Origin: Callipepla californica brunnescens
Taxonomy: Eukaryota > Chordata > Aves > Galliformes > Odontophoridae
Length of the DNA: 64,000 bases
Direction: 5' to 3'
Assembly (NCBI GenBank): GCA_023055505.1
Contig: JALIRH010000100.1
Span: 1,201,001-1,265,000 of the forward strand
In this document: one piece after another, positions 59,118 through 64,000 of the stretch
Layout: each line of letters begins with the position of its first letter
Numbering within the stretch: the first letter of the stretch is position 1
Translations under genes and position numbers: made by a program
Notes under the pieces: model-generated
What the model was told of the DNA's origin: nothing
What the model saw: the letters and a program-made list of their open reading frames with translations, nothing else
The model's database searches: none

Positions 59118-60610
59118 TAGCATCAAGTGTATCTAGGGTGAATTTGAGTTTTAGGGTCAAAGTTAAATTGTTAGTTTTAGGGTTAGGGTGAAGGATTGCT
59201 TTAGTTCTAGTATTAGGGTGTTTGGGGTTAGGGTTAGGGTAAGGATTTGGGGGTGGATTAGGTTTAGGGTCAGGTTTGGGGGAGTTTTGGGGTTAGGGTT
59301 AGATTTAGGATTAGGGTTAGCAAAAAAGTTGTTTTAGTTTTAGTTTAGGTTAGTGCTAGGATTAGGTTGAGTGTTCTTGTGAAGTTTAGGTTTAGGGTTA
59401 GGTTTAGGTTTAGATTGAGGTTTAGGGTAAGGAGTAGGGTTCATTTGACTTTTAGGGTCAGAGTAGAGTTAAGTCGTGTTAGGGTTAAGGTTAAGAACAG
59501 GATTCAGATTCCAATTAGGTTTTGGGTTCCTACTAGGGATAGGCCTCAAATTAGTGTTAAGGTTAGGGTTAGGGTTAGGTATAGGGAAAGGGTTAGTGTT
59601 AAGGCCAGGGCAAGTGTATGGTTTAGGGTAAAGATTGGATTTAGGGTTAGGTTTAGATGTAGGTTTGGTTTGATCGTTAGGGTGTGAGAAGGCACCGGCC
59701 TTGGATTTCATTTGGAGATTGGGTAAGGTTTAGGAATAGGAATAACATTGGTGTTTAAAAGATGATTAGTGTTAGTATTAGGGATAGGGTTACGGTTAGA
59801 GTTTAGTTAGGGTTGTTAGTTTTAGAGTGAGGGATAGGGGTATGGTTTGGTCTAGTACTTGGGTTAGGGTTTGGGATAGTCCTAGCATTAGTGTTAGGGT
59901 TAGGGTTCCGTTAGGGTTGTGGTAATCTGATGCTAGGTGTCGGGATTAGGGTTGTGCTTAAATGTGGGTTTGGTTTGAGGGTCAGAGTTAGGGTTAGGGT
60001 AGAGTTAGAATTAGGGTAAGAGTTAGGATTAGGTTTAGGATTAGGATAAAGATTAGGTTAGGATTAGTGTTGGCTTTAGGGTTGTGTCTGGGAGAAGGGT
60101 TAGTGTTAGGGATAGACTTAGGGTAAGAGTAAGTGTTAGGAATAGGCATAGGTTTTGGGAAAGTTTCAGAGTTTGGACTGGATTTATGATTAGGGTTAGG
60201 GACAAAGATTTTTTGAGATTTATGATTAGATTTAGGGAGAAAAGTAGGCTGACTTGTGGTCTTAGCAGTAGGTTTAGGTTTAGGTTTAGGATTCCATTTG
60301 TATTTATTGATCGAGGTTGGGTTAGTTGGAGTGTAAAGGTCAGAGTAGTGTTAGGCCTTGGGATAGGGTTAAGGTTTGGAATAGGATTAGGATTCAAATG
60401 ATGTTACGGGTTGGTGTTAGGGTTAGGGAAAGGTTAGGATCAGGGTTGAGGTCAGGGTTAGGTATAGGAAAAGGGTTAGTGTTAGGGCTAGGGCAATTGG
60501 AAGGGTTAGGCTTAGGCTTAGATATTAGGGTTAGGTTTAGGCGGAGGTTTGGTTCGAGTGTCAGGGTGAGAGAAGGGGTAGACCTGGGGTTTGGTTTTGG
60601 GTTACATCAT
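59118..60610. repeat. Degenerate telomeric repeats, G-rich (copy of 587-2,085)
   Basis: Same polarity switch and the same GTGGTAATCTGATGCT block (59,919). One 6-bp unit shorter than the first copy. Confidence 0.95.
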
Positions 60611-60674
60611 ACAAATCATCCCATACATTAGCTGGGGTGGGAGGTGCAAGGAACAGCCAGCAAAGTGCTGAGTT

Positions 60675-63398
60675 CATTCCAATCAGAGGACCTGAAGATC
60701 GGGTAGCTACTATCAAACCGTTTGTGTTGCCAATTCCGATGATATTTATGGGGCCCTGATGTTATGGTTCAGTGGGGAGTCACTATCAAGTCAGATTTTC
60801 GGGAGGGGCCATTGAGAGGTGCGACGCCCTTAAGCTAATATGGAAAACAGATACCCCTAGATGGGTGGATCAATGGCCCTTTCCGCTAGAAAAACTTGGC
60901 GCCCTCCAAGACTTGGTAGCAGAACAATTAGCAAAAGGACATACTGTACCTCCACTAATCCTTGGAACTCACCTGGATTTGTCATTAAGAAACAAACTGG
61001 TCAATGGCGCTTGTTCCATGACCTCAGAAAAATGAATGATGCTCTGGAAAATATGGGAGCCCTTCAACCAGGCCTCCTGTCACCCACTATGATTCCCCGA
61101 GACTGGCATTTGACTGGCACTGATCTTCAAGACTGCTTTTTTAATAGTCCATTACACCCTGAGGATGCCCCTCCATTTGCTTTTTCAGTTCCAAGCATCA
61201 ACATGCAAGCCCCGTTGCAGAGATACCAGTGGGTTGTGCTGCCACAAGGAATGAAAAATAGCCCCACCATTTGTCAGTGGTATGTAGCTAAAGTGCTTAG
61301 CCCCATTCCAGACACAATGCCAAATGTTTTATCGTATCATTAGATGGACGACATCTTAGTGGCCGCGCAACATCACGAGATCATGGAGGAAGCAGTAGCC
61401 CTCCTTACAACTGCTGTTAATTCGGCAGGTTTCTGTATTGCGCCTGAAAAAATGCAGAAAACATCACCATGGAAATATTTAGGCTGGTGCATCAGAGCCC
61501 AGACTATCATTCCCTAGCCCTTACAAAGACAAACTGATGTGAAAAATTGACACGATGTACAAAAATGGTTGGGATCAATTAACTGGGTCTGAGCGCTCTT
61601 GGGTATCTCTAATGCAGACTTGTATCCTCTTTTGGAACTACTGAAAGGGGATTCTGATTTACACTCTCCCTGCCGTCTTGGCTCTGAAGTGGCTAGTGCC
61701 TTGCAAAAAGTTGCTGCAGCTAGCACTAACAGACAAGCTCATCGGTGTGCCCCGGAGTTACCTTTTTTTCTAATGATCCTCAACCCTGCTCGACAACCTC
61801 ATGCGCTAATTTTTCAGTGGGATTTTCAAAGGCCAGACCCACTATTCATTATTGAATGGATTTTTTTGCCAAACCAGTTGACAAAGACAATCCTGACACA
61901 GCATGAGATGTTTGCTTCCCTGAGAATCAAAGCTAGGCAGCGCTTGCTGATGTTATCAGGGGTAGACTTTTCCTCTAGTTGTTTACCTGTGACAAATGTG
62001 TATTTACAATGGCTTGATCAGCAAGCAGATGCCTTTAGCATGGCATTGGCAAGCTATACAGGCAGCCTTACTTCCCACGCACCGTCACACAAGCTATTGA
62101 ACCTCAATGTTCACTTCACATCCACACCAAAAAGAAGTGATCAGCTGCTGCAGGCCCTTACCAGATTACGGATGGGTCTGGAAGATCACACAAATCAGTT
62201 ATTTGATGGTGGGATAATCAACAGAAGCAATGGGATTCGGATATTGAAATTGTTTCTGGTTCTCCACAAATAGTGGAACCAGCTGCTGTTGTCCGAGTTT
62301 TTTGGAAATGGTCCACACCTTTCAATCCTATTACCAACTCAGCTTCTGTTGCAGGAATTGTTCAGCGAGCAGAAGCATCCATATTACGCAATATTTCTCA
62401 CTCTTCATTGTTTATTTTGTTCCAGGAACTTTTTTTTTTTTAGACTCCCACACTCATCCTTATTTTGTAATGCACATCCGCTCACACACATCTTTACCTG
62501 GTTTCACGGCAGAAGGGAATCTCAAGCTGATATGTCCGTGTTTTACCAGACCGAATAGCGCAAGCTAAACTTAGCCACTCCTTCTTTCATCAGAATGCTG
62601 GAGGTCTTAAACGACAGTCTGGGCTTACCTCCCAACAAGCATCAAACATTACAGCGGTATGTCCCGACTGCCAGAGGCATTCTTTCCCATCAATAGCAGG
62701 GGGGGTTAACCCCAGAGATCTGCAGAGCCTCCAGCTATGGCAAATGGATGTCACACATTACCCATGGTTTGGTAAGCTGAAATATACACATTCCTCGATT
62801 GATACTTTTTCCGGAGCTTTATTTTCCTCTTGTCATACAGGAGAAAAGGCACGAGATGTTCGCAAGCGTTTGCTGCGTGCTTTTGCTACATTAGGTATCC
62901 CTTCCCAATTAAAAACAGATCATGGTCCTGCATATACCTCTGCTGCGACAAAAGCCTTCCTGGATTCTTGGGGCATTATGCACATCACCGCGATCCCTCA
63001 TTCCCCTCCAGGTCAATTGAGCGGTCACACCAATCTTTAAAGCGTCTATTAGCACAACAGAAAGGGGGAATGGGAGCTTCCCCTCCTGAGGAGCGACTAC
63101 ATCAAGCTCTTGATGTTTTCACTTTTTGAATTCTTCTCTGCTAGATACCAATCCCCCGATAGTCCGACATTTTAGTTCGAATATCACATTGGAAAGAAGA
63201 ATCAAGGCTCCGGTGTTGATTCGCCACCCAGAAACAGGTATGATAATGGGGCCATATCCTCTTGTCACATGGGGGAGAGGTTATGCTTGTGTCTCCACAG
63301 GAAAAGGCCCCAGGTGGATTCCTGCGAAGAACGTGAAACCATACCGCGAGGAACAGACTTGGTCGACAACAGATGAAAACACAACCAAGGAAGGATGA
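60675..63398 (+). pseudogene. pol: ERV pol remnant, second copy
   Basis: Domain order and breaks as in the first copy, including the TAG in the RT catalytic box (61,341-61,343) and the integrase frameshift near 63,010. A few substitutions are private, such as the GGCCGC for AACCGC change just after the RT box near 61,361. Confidence 0.88.
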
Positions 63399-63475
63399 GA
63401 CCAGCTACTGTATGGACTTGACTTCTTGAAATTTCAGGACTCTCTACTGGTTTTATTACCCTCCCAAAAACGAAT

Positions 63476-64000
63476 GTGTGGCTTACACTTGCTAATATTA
63501 CTCATCAGGAAACACTTTGCTTAGCCACTGCAACTGCGCAAAATCCCTTCTCTACCCGCTTGGTGGGCTTTCCCATAGACGAGTGGCCAATCCCTGGTCC
63601 CTCACGAGCAATCTTTACTGGCACAAATTCAGTAGATAATTGGGATGGATGGGTTCCATATCTTCCGTCTGCCAAATTAGAGCCACAAGAAATAGATTTC
63701 TTAGGATCTATAAAAATGGACTTCTGCCTGAGATTCCATTCTACTGGAAAAAATAAAACCAAACTATGGGATGTCAGTCCCGTAGACGCAGCCATCAATA
63801 ACCAAACTCTGTGGTGTAATTACACCTCACCCAGCCTTTCAAAATCAGTAAATGCTCCTTTACAGTTACCAGATGGAGTTTTCCGTAGTTGCGCTGACCG
63901 GGCATGGCCTGCCATACCTTCTTACATTAGAGGTGGGCCATGTAGTCTCGGGCGTTTAACCATCCTTACCCGAAATGAGACAACTGTCTTGCAATGGAGA
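63476..64000 (+). pseudogene. env: ERV env remnant, second copy, cut by window end
   Basis: Open from the same GTG as the first copy to the last base of the window (175 codons); only the surface part is visible. Confidence 0.8.

Larger units (their letters stand above)
58532..64000 (+). repeat. Second copy of window positions 1-5,475 (direct duplication)
   Basis: Aligns from base 1 (offset 58,531, then 58,525 after a 6-bp GTTTAG loss near 60,285). By eye about 25-30 single-base differences plus that indel over 5.47 kb, or about 99.5% identity. The duplicated tract has no visible left or right end: it starts at or before base 1 and runs beyond 64,000. Confidence 0.95.
60611..64000 (+). mobile_element. 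Class II ERV, second copy, continues past window end
   Basis: Same truncated left end and same internal lesions as the element at 2,086. Both copies therefore come from a duplication of an already broken provirus, not from two insertions. Confidence 0.9.

Overview
This is vertebrate, and most likely galliform bird (chicken-like), subtelomeric DNA. The evidence is kilobases of degenerate CCCTAA/TTAGGG repeats, a CR1 LINE fragment, an alpharetrovirus-like class II endogenous retrovirus (ERV), an ERV-L-like class III element, very G-rich short-period minisatellites of the kind found on avian microchromosomes, and intron-containing fragments of two cellular genes, SGF29 and XPO1. The species call is inference. 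No rRNA, tRNA, CRISPR array or intact conventional protein gene was found. Most long open frames are by-products of short-period repeats.

Layout, left to right. 1-2,085: degenerate telomeric repeats that switch from C-rich to G-rich near 586. 2,086-6,446: a 5'-truncated, decayed class II ERV (pol, env, 3' LTR). 6,447-10,770: G-rich minisatellites (10-bp and 20-bp periods), four CTCF-like sites, an orphan CpG-island promoter, and three pieces of the SGF29 terminal exon. 10,771-18,705: C-rich degenerate telomeric DNA with a solo LTR. 18,706-24,237: an 8-bp minisatellite with two solo LTR insertions. 24,238-34,967: an 11-bp minisatellite split by a GC-rich island (28,199-29,036) that carries an SGF29-like first exon. 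34,968-39,389: a minus-strand ERV-L-like provirus inserted into CR1. 40,084-42,796: four exons of an XPO1 paralogue. 43,536-44,930: G-rich telomeric repeats. 44,931-50,407: a gammaretrovirus-like ERV with a tRNA-His-type primer site. 50,606-52,025: G-rich telomeric repeats. 52,026-55,245: six monomers of a ~590-bp satellite. 55,246-58,531: C-rich telomeric repeats. 58,532-64,000: a second copy, about 99.5% identical by eye, of the first 5.47 kb.

The window is therefore slightly more than one period of a direct duplication with a spacing of about 58.53 kb. Within it are smaller inverted and direct duplications of telomeric blocks, one of which preserves the empty site of a solo LTR insertion.

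The gene content is fossil. SGF29 (SAGA histone-acetyltransferase subunit) appears as a first exon with promoter at 28.5 kb and a last exon at 10.1 kb, both on the minus strand and in the right order, but with only satellites between them. XPO1 appears as four consecutive spliceable exons with one in-frame stop. The ERVs carry stops and frameshifts. All identities and alignments were judged by eye and from memory of the cellular proteins; no search was run.
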